NCBI GenBank assembly: GCA_016235545.1
Contig: JACRKB010000266.1
Span: forward strand, 1 to 35,723
Length of the DNA: 35,723 nt
Direction: 5' to 3'
Source of the DNA: Verrucomicrobiota bacterium
Lineage (GTDB): Bacteria; Verrucomicrobiota; Verrucomicrobiia; Limisphaerales; SXTU01
Part shown: positions 10,882 through 18,670 of the stretch, piece by piece
Layout: each line of letters starts with the position of its first letter
How positions within the stretch are numbered: position 1 is the stretch's first letter
Notes under the pieces: model-generated
The model's database searches: none
Seen by the model: the letters and a program-made list of their open reading frames with translations, nothing else
Told to the model about the DNA's origin: nothing
Position numbers and translations under genes: made by a program

Positions 10882-11649
10882 GTGGACGCCGCCACCAAAG
10901 TCACGCCCGACACCATCCGCGCCATGAAGGCCGCGCGACGGCGCGTCGCCGCGCTGACCGCTTACGACTACCCGATGGCTCGGCTCCTCGATGAAGCGGG
11001 CATCCCCATCCTCCTCGTCGGCGATTCGCTGGGCATGGTCGTGCTCGGCTATCCGGACACCACGCACGTCACGCTCGCCGAGATGGAGCATCACATTCGC
11101 GCCGTCGCCCGCGCGCGGCCCAGCGCGTTGCTCGTCGGCGACCTGCCGTATCACACCTACCAGTCGCCCGCGCAGGTCGTCATCAGCGCGCAACGCCTCG
11201 TCGCCGCCGGTGCAGAAGCCGTGAAGGCCGAGGGCGGACGCGACATCCTCCCGCAGATTCGTGCCATCCAGGCCGCTGGCATTCCCTTCATGGGCCACCT
11301 CGGCATGTTGCCGCAGCACGTCCTGGAGGAAGGCGGCAAATACCGCATCAAGGGCAAGGACGACGCGGGCCGCGCCAAGCTGCTCGATGACGCCACCGCG
11401 CTTGCCGAGGCCGGCGTCTTTGCTGTCGTGCTTGAACTCGTCACCCCGCCCGTCGCCAAGGAAATCACCGCGCAGTTTCCATTCGCCACCATCGGCATCG
11501 GCTCCGGCCCGGACTGCGACGGCCAAATCCTCGTGACCCACGACCTCCTCGGCGCGTTCCCCTGGTTCACGCCGAAGTTCGTGCAACCCAAGCTCCGCGT
11601 CGGCGAGGACGTGCGCCGCGTCGTCCGCGAGTGGGTCGCCAGCCTGTGA
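10882..11649 (+). CDS. panB: 3-methyl-2-oxobutanoate hydroxymethyltransferase
   Basis: Ketopantoate hydroxymethyltransferase, first step of pantothenate and CoA synthesis: it adds a hydroxymethyl group from 5,10-methylene-THF to 3-methyl-2-oxobutanoate. The 255 residues from GTG 10882 match the family length. Visible motifs are ALTAYDYPMARLLDEAG near the N-terminus, LLVGDSLGMVVLGY with a metal-binding Asp, KAEGGRD with the substrate-side Glu, and MGHLGMLPQ. The start is uncertain. TTG 10864 is possible, while ATG 10924 would cut into the conserved N-terminus; GTG 10882 best fits the family, although no Shine-Dalgarno sequence precedes it. No other pantothenate gene is adjacent. A hairpin sits just upstream and a palindrome downstream. 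Confidence 0.93.
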   Translation: MDAATKVTPDTIRAMKAARRRVAALTAYDYPMARLLDEAGIPILLVGDSLGMVVLGYPDTTHVTLAEMEHHIRAVARARPSALLVGDLPYHTYQSPAQVVISAQRLVAAGAEAVKAEGGRDILPQIRAIQAAGIPFMGHLGMLPQHVLEEGGKYRIKGKDDAGRAKLLDDATALAEAGVFAVVLELVTPPVAKEITAQFPFATIGIGSGPDCDGQILVTHDLLGAFPWFTPKFVQPKLRVGEDVRRVVREWVASL

Positions 11650-11664
11650 ACCCAAGCGCAACAG

Positions 11665-11854
11665 AACGCAACGCAATGGCGCAAAGATGCAATGACGCAA
11701 AGGCGGAGAGGGTTCCGAATGTCCGCGAATTTCACGAATGGACGCGAATCATGATAAGACATCGGGCGAGAGTCGCGCGAAGTCCGCACTTCTTTCTCGT
11801 TCATTTGCGTAATTCGCGGGCAGCTTCGCTTCGCGCCTTTGAGCCTTTGCGTTA
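11665..11854. repeat. About 190-bp imperfect palindrome between panB and moaC
   Basis: Outer arms: AACGCAATGGCGCAAAG (11670-11686), with related words up to 11704, against the complement in 11832-11854 (CGCGCCTTTGAGCCTTTGCG). Inner arms: TCCGCGAATTTCACGAATGG near 11722-11741 against the complement of 11797-11820 (ending AATTCGCGGG). The element fills most of the panB-moaC gap. No gene or clear promoter is seen in it. Confidence 0.65.
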
Positions 11855-11875
11855 GATCACAACTCTGGAATTAGA

Positions 11876-12343
11876 ATGAAACGCCTCTCCCATCTCACCC
11901 GCACCGGCGAAGCCCGCATGGTGGACGTGTCCGCCAAGCCCATCGTCCTCCGCGAGGCCGTCGCATGCGGCGAAATCCGCCTCCAGCCGGACACGCTTGC
12001 GCTCATCGAGTCCAACGCCATCGCCAAGGGCAACGTCCTCGCCACCGCGCGACTCGCCGGCATCATGGCCGCAAAGAGGACCGGCGAGTTGATTCCGCTC
12101 TGCCACCCTCTGCCCATCACGCACTGCGAGGTCAGCTTCGCGATTCCCGCCCGCCGCGACCGGGTGATCATCACCGCCTCTGCGAAGATTGCCGGTCAAA
12201 CCGGCGTGGAAATGGAGGCGCTGACCGCCGTGGCTGTGGCCGCGCTGACCATCTACGACATGTGCAAGGCGGTGGACAAGCAGATGGTCATGAGCGACGT
12301 CCGGTTGCTGAAGAAGACGAAGCGAAATGTGATCGGTGAGTAG
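11876..12343 (+). CDS. moaC: Cyclic pyranopterin monophosphate synthase
   Basis: MoaC, 155 residues, the normal length. With MoaA it makes cyclic pyranopterin monophosphate from GTP in molybdenum cofactor synthesis. Family motifs are clear: ARMVDVSAKP at the N-terminus, GIMAAKRTGELIPLCHPLP with Cys76-His77, and the C-terminal VEMEALTAVAVAALTIYDMC followed by KAVDK with the catalytic Asp and Lys region. ATG 11876 gives the standard N-terminus. No other moa or moe gene is adjacent, so it appears to be a lone gene here. It is convergent with pnp, whose terminator lies in the 111-bp gap. Confidence 0.96.
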   Translation: MKRLSHLTRTGEARMVDVSAKPIVLREAVACGEIRLQPDTLALIESNAIAKGNVLATARLAGIMAAKRTGELIPLCHPLPITHCEVSFAIPARRDRVIITASAKIAGQTGVEMEALTAVAVAALTIYDMCKAVDKQMVMSDVRLLKKTKRNVIGE

Positions 12344-12400
12344 TCCGCAGATTCTTTCGCTTTTCCAGCTCACCTCACCACCGCTCATGGCCTCGGTGGC

Positions 12401-12434
12401 AACAAAAACGGCGGACTGTTGCCAGTCCGCCGTT
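12401..12434 (-). terminator. Intrinsic terminator of pnp
   Basis: An 11-bp perfect stem (12407-12417 with 12424-12434), 6-nt loop, followed on the minus strand by TTTTTGTT. It lies 20 bp after the pnp stop codon. On the plus strand no T-run follows the stem, so it is directional for pnp and not for moaC. Confidence 0.85.
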
Positions 12435-12454
12435 CGAGTGGGTTGAATTGAGTC

Positions 12455-15082
12455 TTAGGATTTCGGAGCCTCGTCGGCTGCAGGCGCGGTCGGAGCCGCT
12501 TCGCCACCGCCCTGTTCCTTCTCGCGCTCTTCCATCGCGGCCTTGCGGGAGAAGCGGACGCGTCCGCGCTCGTCGGTGCCGATGCACTTGACCAGGATGT
12601 CGTCGCCGACCTTCACGATGTCCTCGACCTGCTTCACGCGGAAGTTGGCAAGTTCGCTGACATGCACGAGGCCCTCGGACTCGGGCATGTATTCCACGAA
12701 GCAGCCAAAGTCCTTAATCGATACGACCTTGGCCCGATAGACCTTGCCGTCCTCGGCAGGGGTGGCGGGTTCCTTGCGGCCGGGCTTCTCACGGCGCTCG
12801 CCACCGCGTTCGCCACGACCACCGCGATCACCACGTTCGCCGCCGCGTTCACCGCGACCGCCGCGTTCGCCACGGCCACCGCGTTCGCTGCGCTCGCCGC
12901 CGCCGGCGCTTTCGCCGTTGGCTTCAGCGGGGGCGTCGGACGGAGCGTCGTCGCCTTCGCTGGCAACGGCTTCGCCACGGTCTTCCATCGCGGCCTTGCG
13001 GGAGAGGCGCACACGGCCCTTCTCGTCCACGCCGAGGCACTTGACGTGAATCTCGTCGCCCATCTTGACGACGTCCTCGGTGTTATTGACGCGCTTGTTG
13101 GAAAGCTCGCTGATGTGGACAAGGCCGTCCTTGCCGGGGAGGAATTCCACGAACGCGCCGAATTCCTTGATGGTGACGACGCGGCCCTTGTAGATTTTCC
13201 CAATCTCGGCCTCGGCGGTCATGCCCTCGATGGACTCGCGGGCGATCTTCATGCCGTCCTCGCTGATCGAGTAGATGTGCACGGTGCCGTCGTCCTCGAT
13301 GTTGATCTCGCAGCCGGACTCCTCGACGAGGCGCTTGATGTTCTTGCCGCCGGGTCCGATGAGCGCGCCGATCTTCTCGGGGTTGATCTTCACGGTCACG
13401 ATGCGCGGGGCATACTTGTTGAGCTCCTTGCGGGACTCGGGGATGACCGCGAGCATGGAGTCGAGGATGGTGAGCCGCGCGATGCGGGCCTTCTCCAATG
13501 ACTCGGCCAGAATCTTGTGCGGCAGGCCGCGGAGCTTCAGATCGAGCTGGAAGCCCGTGATGCCAGCGGTGGTGCCGGCGAACTTGCAGTCCATGTCGCC
13601 GAACGCGTCTTCCCAGCCGATGATGTCGGTGAGAAGGCGGTATTCGCTGATGACGTCGTTGTCATCGGTCTCGGAGCACAGGCCGACGCTGATGCCGGCG
13701 ACGGGGCGGGTGATGGGCACGCCGGCGTCCATGAGCGCCAGGGTGCCGGCGCAGACGGAGGCCATGGAGGTGGAACCGTTGGATTCCATGATCTCAGCCG
13801 TGACGCGGATGGCGTAGGGGAACTTGTCGAACGGAATCACCGGCTCGAGCGAACGCTCGGCGAGCGCGCCGTGACCGATCTCGCGGCGACCGGGGCCCAT
13901 GATGCGGCCCGTCTCACCGACGGAGAAGTTCGGGAAGTTGTAATGCAGGAGGAACTGCTTCTTGGTCTGGCCACCGGTCCAGGCGTCGAAGCTCTGCGCG
14001 TCCTCGGTGGTGCCGAGGGTGGCCAAAGCCATCGCCTGTGTCTCGCCACGGCAGAAGACAGCGGAACCGTGCGCGCGGGGGAGCATGCCGACTTCGCTGC
14101 TCAAGGCGCGAAGGTCATCGCAGCCGCGACCGTCGAGGCGCTTGCCCGTGGTCATGATCATCTCGCGGGCGGCTTCCTTCTGGATGTAGTAGAAGGCTTG
14201 GGAGATGGTGAACTTGGTCACCTTCTCCGCGCCGTATTTCTCGACGAGCTTTACGCCGATCTCGTCCTGGATGGCCTTGCACGCGGCTTCGCGGGCGAGC
14301 TTGCCGGGGGTGAGCAACGCGGTGGCGATGCGGGAGCCGGCGAGTTTCTTGGCATCCTTAAGGACTTCGTCGGGGACGAGGATGAGCGTGATGTCGCGCT
14401 TCTTCTTGCCAATCTTCGCGGCGAGCTCCTTCTGCGCGGTGATGAGCGGCTGGCAGGCTTCGTGGGCGAAGCGAAGCGCGTCGTTCAAGTCCGCCTCGGT
14501 GATCTCATCCGCACCGCCCTCGATCATCACCACGTCTTTTTCATTGCCGACATAGACGAGGTCGAGATCGCTCTGGGCCATTTGCGAATGCGTGGGGTTG
14601 GCGATGAACTCGCCACCGACGCGGCCGACGCGCACCGCGCCGAGCGGGCCAGCGAAAGGAATGTCGCTGACCATCAAGGCCGCGCTTGCGCCGAGGATAC
14701 TGAGGATGTCGGGATCGTTCTCGCCATCCGCGCTCAGGAGAAGGGACTGGACCTGGACTTCGTTAAACCACCCCTTGGGGAAGAGCGGCCGGATGGGCCG
14801 ATCCGTGAGGCGCATGGTGAGAATTTCCTTCTCTGTGGGGCGGCCTTCGCGCTTGAAGTAGCTGCCGGGGAACTTGCCGCAGGCAGCGGCCTTCTCACGG
14901 TAGTCCACGGTGAGGGGGAAGAACTCCTGCCCTTCCTTGGCCTTCACGGCGGCGACGGCGGCGGTGAGGATGATCGTCTCGCCGAACTGGACGATGACGG
15001 CTCCGTCTGCTTGCTTGGCGATTTTGCCGGACTCTATGGAAAGAGTTTGCCCTCCGACTTGGGCGGTTACTTTGGCTGACAT
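12455..15082 (-). CDS. pnp: Polyribonucleotide nucleotidyltransferase with two S1 domains
   Basis: PNPase degrades RNA 3'-to-5' with phosphate and acts in RNA turnover. ATG 15082 gives [11 protein letters not shown], the usual N-terminus; an in-frame GTG at 15133 adds 17 unlikely residues. The protein is 875 residues against about 700 in typical PNPases. Order: two RNase PH-like domains with the helical domain between them, a KH domain with IGPGGKNIK, and a first S1 domain (about 622-695). A roughly 65-residue linker of repeated RGG/RGERGG motifs follows (about 707-771), then a second S1 domain (about 774-847) and an acidic/Ala-Pro tail. The two S1 domains are about 60% identical by eye, and both end in SRKAAME followed by an Arg-rich end. 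A 25-nt identical DNA stretch occurs at 12528-12552 and 12981-13005, consistent with internal duplication. It lies downstream of rpsO, the conserved operon order. Confidence 0.97.
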   Translation of the reverse strand: MSAKVTAQVGGQTLSIESGKIAKQADGAVIVQFGETIILTAAVAAVKAKEGQEFFPLTVDYREKAAACGKFPGSYFKREGRPTEKEILTMRLTDRPIRPLFPKGWFNEVQVQSLLLSADGENDPDILSILGASAALMVSDIPFAGPLGAVRVGRVGGEFIANPTHSQMAQSDLDLVYVGNEKDVVMIEGGADEITEADLNDALRFAHEACQPLITAQKELAAKIGKKKRDITLILVPDEVLKDAKKLAGSRIATALLTPGKLAREAACKAIQDEIGVKLVEKYGAEKVTKFTISQAFYYIQKEAAREMIMTTGKRLDGRGCDDLRALSSEVGMLPRAHGSAVFCRGETQAMALATLGTTEDAQSFDAWTGGQTKKQFLLHYNFPNFSVGETGRIMGPGRREIGHGALAERSLEPVIPFDKFPYAIRVTAEIMESNGSTSMASVCAGTLALMDAGVPITRPVAGISVGLCSETDDNDVISEYRLLTDIIGWEDAFGDMDCKFAGTTAGITGFQLDLKLRGLPHKILAESLEKARIARLTILDSMLAVIPESRKELNKYAPRIVTVKINPEKIGALIGPGGKNIKRLVEESGCEINIEDDGTVHIYSISEDGMKIARESIEGMTAEAEIGKIYKGRVVTIKEFGAFVEFLPGKDGLVHISELSNKRVNNTEDVVKMGDEIHVKCLGVDEKGRVRLSRKAAMEDRGEAVASEGDDAPSDAPAEANGESAGGGERSERGGRGERGGRGERGGERGDRGGRGERGGERREKPGRKEPATPAEDGKVYRAKVVSIKDFGCFVEYMPESEGLVHVSELANFRVKQVEDIVKVGDDILVKCIGTDERGRVRFSRKAAMEEREKEQGGGEAAPTAPAADEAPKS

Positions 15083-15262
15083 GTTTCTTACTGGTGTTTC
15101 AGCCCGTTCACCGGGAGGAACTTCAGTGAGCACTCGGGCGGGCGGGTGCTGAATGAAATTTCCCCATGGTGACGGGCCGGTTTCTTAGCGGCGGGATGGA
15201 TGGTGTCGAAGCTGGGCGTCGCCGCAAAGGCCGCCCGGCCTCGAAAGTGAAAAGCCCCGCGA

Positions 15263-15526
15263 CTACTTGCGGAGCTTGAGCTTCTTGGTGATGGCCAGGT
15301 AACGGCTGTTGTCCGTTCCCTGAAGGTAATTGAGCAACCGGCGGCGCTGGCTGACCATGATGAGCAGCCCGCGACGCGAGCTGTGGTCCTTGTTGTTGCC
15401 CTGGAGATGGCCGGTCAGATGGGTGATGCGCTCGGTGAGAAGGGCGATTTGCACATCGGCGGAGCCGGTGTCCTTCGCGTGGAGCTGGTGGTCGGTGAGG
15501 ATTTTCTGCTTAATCTTTGCTTCCAT
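15263..15526 (-). CDS. rpsO: 30S ribosomal protein S15
   Basis: S15 is a primary 16S rRNA-binding protein of the small subunit platform. ATG 15526 gives 87 residues, close to the universal length; an upstream in-frame start at 15571 would add 15 residues with no family support. Motifs are ADVQIALLTERITHLTGHL and HSSRRGLLIMVSQRRRLLNY, the conserved rRNA-binding helices. A short purine stretch (GAAAG) just before the ATG could be a weak ribosome site. It is followed by pnp after 180 bp, the widespread rpsO-pnp arrangement. In the gap on the minus strand a small AGGCC/GGCCT hairpin followed by TTT lies near 15230; it may attenuate transcription, but this is weak. Confidence 0.97.
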   Translation of the reverse strand: MEAKIKQKILTDHQLHAKDTGSADVQIALLTERITHLTGHLQGNNKDHSSRRGLLIMVSQRRRLLNYLQGTDNSRYLAITKKLKLRK

Positions 15527-15650
15527 ACTTTCGTTTTTCGGTAATGAAGGCGGCAGCGTAGGAGGCTGCAAGGGCCGTGTAAAGCCGTATTTCCCGCCTG
15601 CGCGCGACGTGGGCGCATCTCAGTTTCTAGCAACGCAGCGGCTGGTCCGC

Positions 15651-15735
15651 TCCTGCTCGTAATCCTGATCCTAATCCTGCTCATCCTGCCCTTCCCCGCA
15701 CTGGAGCAGGATTAGGATCAGGATTACGAGCAGGA
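15651..15735. repeat. Perfect 32-bp inverted repeat (family A, copy 1)
   Basis: The arms 15651-15682 and 15704-15735 are perfectly complementary over 32 nt with a 21-nt loop. Within an arm the word AATCCTGATCC and a variant recur. It lies in the 318-bp gap (15527-15844) between the divergent rpsO and symporter genes. I see no gene and no convincing promoter in the rest of that gap. Related copies occur at 17354-17415 and 24513-24543. Confidence 0.85.
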
Positions 15736-15844
15736 GGAGCGGCCCAACTGTATTGCTCGCACCATTCCGCCTGCAAGAATCTGAGAAGCGCCCCTGCGCG
15801 GAGATTGAATTTGCCAGTGAGCTTGAGCACTGTCCGCGCCAGCC

Positions 15845-17326
15845 ATGTCGCCCGTAGCCATCCTGTCCTGCATCGCCGCCTATTTTTGCTTCCTTCTAGG
15901 GATCGCGTGGTTCACGAGCCGCAACGCGACCAACGACTCCTACTTCCTCGGGAACAAGGCGTCGCCGTGGTATGCGGTGGCGTTCGGGATGATTGGCGAT
16001 TCGCTCTCGGGTGTGACGTTCATCTCGGTGCCGGGCGCGGTGGGCAAGTCGGCGTTCTCCTACCTTCAGATCGTCCTTGGCTACGTGCTGGGCTACTCGG
16101 TGATAGCGTTCGTGCTGCTGCCGCTCTATTACCGGCTGAATCTCATCTCCATTTACAGCTACCTGCGGGGGCGGTTCGGATCGTGGGCGCAGCGCACTGG
16201 CTCCGCGTATTTCATCCTGTCGCGGACGCTGGGCGCGGCGGCGCGGCTCTTCCTGGCGGCGAGCGTGATCCAGATGTTTGTATTCGACGCGTGGGGCGTG
16301 CCCTTCTGGCTGTCGGTGGCGACGATCATCGTGCTGATGCTGGCTTACACCTACCGGGGCGGGATCAAGACGCTGGTGTGGACGGACACGTTCCAGTCCA
16401 CGTTCCTTCTGCTGGGTGTGGTGTTGTCCATCGTGGCGATCTCTCGCCAGCTTGATCTGGACTGGGGAGGGATGCTCAAGACCATCGGCGGGAGCCCGCA
16501 TTCGCAGGTGTTTTTCTGGGATGCGAAGGAGGGGACTTATTTCTGGAAGCAGTTTTTCGGCGGGGCGTTCATCGCCATCGTGATGACGGGGCTGGATCAG
16601 AACATGATGCAGAAGAACCTGAGCTGCCGGTCGCTGCGGGAGGCGCAGATCAACATGGTGAGCTTCAGCCTGGTGGTGGTGCTGGTGAACTTCTGCTTCC
16701 TGGCGATGGGCGCGCTGCTCTACGCCTACGCAGGCGCGAAGGGGGTGAAGCTGCCGGAGCGCACGGACCAGTTGTTCCCGATGATGGCGCTGCAACACCT
16801 AGGGACGTTTGCGGCGGTGGTGTTCATCCTGGGCCTGACGGCTGCGACGTTTTCCAGCGCGGACTCGGTGCTGACGACGCTGACGACGAGCTTCTGCATA
16901 GACATCCTCGGCTCGGAGGAGCGCAAGGATTGGGATGAGGCGGGCAGGACCGCGCTGCGGCACAAGGTCCATGTGGGATTCGCGTTTGTGCTGCTGCTGA
17001 CGATCCTGGCGTTTCAGGCAGTGGGCACACCGAGCGTGATCGGCGCGGTGCTGAAGCTGGCGAACTACACATACGGACCGTTGCTGGGGCTGTTCGCCTT
17101 TGGGCTGTTGTGCGACTGGCGCGTGCGCGACGGCTGGGTGCCGATGGTCTGCGCGGTGCCTCCGGTCGCATGCTACCTGCTGGACACGAATTCCCAGTCG
17201 TGGTTGAGCGGCTACGTCTTTGGCAATGAGCTGCTGATCTTGAACGGCGCGCTGACGGTGGTGGGCCTGCTGCTGATCCGCTTGCCGGAGACTGCGACCC
17301 GCGGCGGGCAGCCCGTGACGTCATGA
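15845..17326 (+). CDS. Sodium:solute symporter (SSS family)
   Basis: A 493-residue inner-membrane transporter of the sodium/solute symporter family, expected to use the sodium gradient to import an organic solute. It has about 13 hydrophobic helices, beginning with the first segment of the mature N-terminus (residues 4-22). Family marks are NDSYFLGNKASPWYAVAFGM with GDSLSGVTFISVPG in the second helix region, YTYRGGIKTLVWTDTFQ, and TFSSADSVLTTLTTSF, where Ser/Thr residues line the second sodium site. The substrate cannot be told from sequence; sialic acid, sugar and amino acid transporters all share this fold. ATG 15845 fits the N-terminus, but no Shine-Dalgarno sequence is present. It is a single gene, flanked on both sides by copies of one palindromic repeat. 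Confidence 0.92.
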   Translation: MSPVAILSCIAAYFCFLLGIAWFTSRNATNDSYFLGNKASPWYAVAFGMIGDSLSGVTFISVPGAVGKSAFSYLQIVLGYVLGYSVIAFVLLPLYYRLNLISIYSYLRGRFGSWAQRTGSAYFILSRTLGAAARLFLAASVIQMFVFDAWGVPFWLSVATIIVLMLAYTYRGGIKTLVWTDTFQSTFLLLGVVLSIVAISRQLDLDWGGMLKTIGGSPHSQVFFWDAKEGTYFWKQFFGGAFIAIVMTGLDQNMMQKNLSCRSLREAQINMVSFSLVVVLVNFCFLAMGALLYAYAGAKGVKLPERTDQLFPMMALQHLGTFAAVVFILGLTAATFSSADSVLTTLTTSFCIDILGSEERKDWDEAGRTALRHKVHVGFAFVLLLTILAFQAVGTPSVIGAVLKLANYTYGPLLGLFAFGLLCDWRVRDGWVPMVCAVPPVACYLLDTNSQSWLSGYVFGNELLILNGALTVVGLLLIRLPETATRGGQPVTS

Positions 17327-17353
17327 AGATGGTTCGCAATGCAGGCATTTTTT

Positions 17354-17415
17354 CCTGCTCGTAATACTGTCCCGTCCCGGCAGTGGAGCGGGACGAGGAT
17401 CAGGTTACGGGCAGG
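17354..17415. repeat. Imperfect inverted repeat (family A, copy 2)
   Basis: CCTGCTCGTAATACTGTCCC begins the left arm (17354-17378). The right arm (17390-17415) is its imperfect complement and reads as a diverged version of the 15704-15735 arm. It lies 27 bp after the symporter stop. A small hairpin before a T-run (17339-17352) could help termination but is weak. Confidence 0.7.
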
Positions 17416-17447
17416 AGGAGGAACGGAAGAACTGCGCGCTGTCAGGG

Positions 17448-17476
17448 TTGCCCTGATATGATTTTCGGTTTGTAAC
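17448..17476 (+). promoter_or_regulatory. Possible sigma-70-type promoter of the phosphorelay cluster
   Basis: TTGCCC (17448-17453) and TGTAAC (17471-17476) are separated by 17 nt, each matching 4 of 6 consensus bases. It lies about 80 bp before the first gene of the cluster. This is weak evidence from pattern alone. Confidence 0.25.
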
Positions 17477-17557
17477 CCGGAACGGCAGGGCGGACTATGC
17501 GCGGACGTTGGCGGGGCCAAATGGACATAGACGCTGGCCTGCCACCTCAAAAGACTC

Positions 17558-18652
17558 ATGCCCAAAATCTTAATCGTTGACGATGACGCGCAGCTTCGCT
17601 CGACCATCCAAATGGTCCTCAAGCTGAAGGGCTACGAGGTGATTGATGCCGACAACGGCGTCACCGCTCTCAAGCTGGCGCGCGCCGCCCTGCCCGACAT
17701 CATCATCAGCGACATCAACATGCCGCAGGCCGACGGCTTCGCCGCGCTGGCCGAACTGCGCAAGGATCCCGCCACCGCGCACATTCCCTTGATCCTGATG
17801 ACTGGCGAGTCCGAGCCTTCCGGCATGCGCAAGGGCATGGAGCTCGGCGCGGACGATTTCCTCACCAAGCCCTTCGCGATGAACGCGCTGCTCAAGGCAG
17901 TCGAGGCCCGCCTCAAGAAGCACGATGTCGTCAAGGAGACCGCCGAGAAAAAGCTCGCGGAGCTGCGCGCCAACCTGAGCCTAATGCTGCCCCACGAGCT
18001 GAACACGCCGCTGGTGGGCATACTCGGCTATGGCGAGATCATCAGCACTTGCGCGGACTCGCTCCAGCCCGGCGAACTGGCGGAGATGGGCAGGAACATC
18101 CTCGAGTCCGGCCAGCGCCTCCAGCGGCTCATCCAGAATTTCCTCATCTACTCCCAGCTTGAACTCCTCCGTGCCGACGACAAGGAAATCGCCTCGATGC
18201 GAGCCAAGCGCACCGATGATGTGAACGAGACGCTCACTCTCGTCGCGCACACAAAGGCCCAGTCGCTCAGCCGGCTGGCTGACCTGCGCACCGATATCTG
18301 CCACGGTGCCATCTGCTGCGCGGACGACCTCCTGAGCAAGATGGTGGAGGAAATCCTTGGCAACGCCTTCAAGTTTTCCAAACCCGGCACGCTCGTGAAG
18401 GTCAGCGCGATGCCCGAGGGCAGGTTGTTGAAGATCGTCATCAGCGACCAGGGCCGCGGAATGAAGCCCGAATACCTCCACAGCATCGCCGCCTACGTGC
18501 AGTTTGACCGCCGCCAGCACGAGCAGCAGGGCAGCGGCCTGGGATTAGTCATCGCCAAGCGGCTCATCGAGCTGCACGGCGGCACGCTCGCGCTGGAGAG
18601 CGCGGAGAACACTGGCACCACCGCCACCATCCGGCTGCCCATGCCCGCTTGA
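17558..18652 (+). CDS. Soluble REC-HisKA-HATPase hybrid histidine kinase
   Basis: A 364-residue cytoplasmic signalling protein. Residues 1-120 are a receiver domain with acidic triad Asp8-Asp10, phospho-acceptor Asp52 (ISDINMP), Thr82 and Lys104-Pro105. After a short helical linker comes a HisKA-type dimerisation helix with His146 in LMLPHELNTPL; the residue before His is Pro rather than the usual Ser. The ATPase domain has an N-box (EEILGNAFKFSK), the G1 box DQGRGM and the G2 box GSGLGLVIAKRLIE. No membrane segment or sensor domain is present, so input probably arrives as phosphate on the receiver. The next gene begins 18 bp downstream and encodes a REC-Hpt-REC protein, so the three genes probably form one operon and one phosphorelay. 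Its stimulus is unknown. Confidence 0.92.
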   Translation: MPKILIVDDDAQLRSTIQMVLKLKGYEVIDADNGVTALKLARAALPDIIISDINMPQADGFAALAELRKDPATAHIPLILMTGESEPSGMRKGMELGADDFLTKPFAMNALLKAVEARLKKHDVVKETAEKKLAELRANLSLMLPHELNTPLVGILGYGEIISTCADSLQPGELAEMGRNILESGQRLQRLIQNFLIYSQLELLRADDKEIASMRAKRTDDVNETLTLVAHTKAQSLSRLADLRTDICHGAICCADDLLSKMVEEILGNAFKFSKPGTLVKVSAMPEGRLLKIVISDQGRGMKPEYLHSIAAYVQFDRRQHEQQGSGLGLVIAKRLIELHGGTLALESAENTGTTATIRLPMPA

Positions 18653-18670
18653 ACCTCCCGGTTCGCATCC

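Noticed and set aside
12744-13049. Tandem-repeat or CRISPR-like look of the CGTTCGCC-rich stretch near 12790-12900
   Set aside because: It is the coding sequence for the RGG linker of PNPase; the periodicity follows codons and there are no spacers.
13517-15079. A 520-codon plus-strand frame opposite pnp
   Set aside because: It is antisense to pnp, which is certain; no family features are seen in the translation.
15651-15735. The 32-bp inverted repeat as an intrinsic terminator or insertion-sequence end
   Set aside because: No T-run follows either side and no transposase gene or target duplication is visible; a dispersed palindromic repeat fits better.
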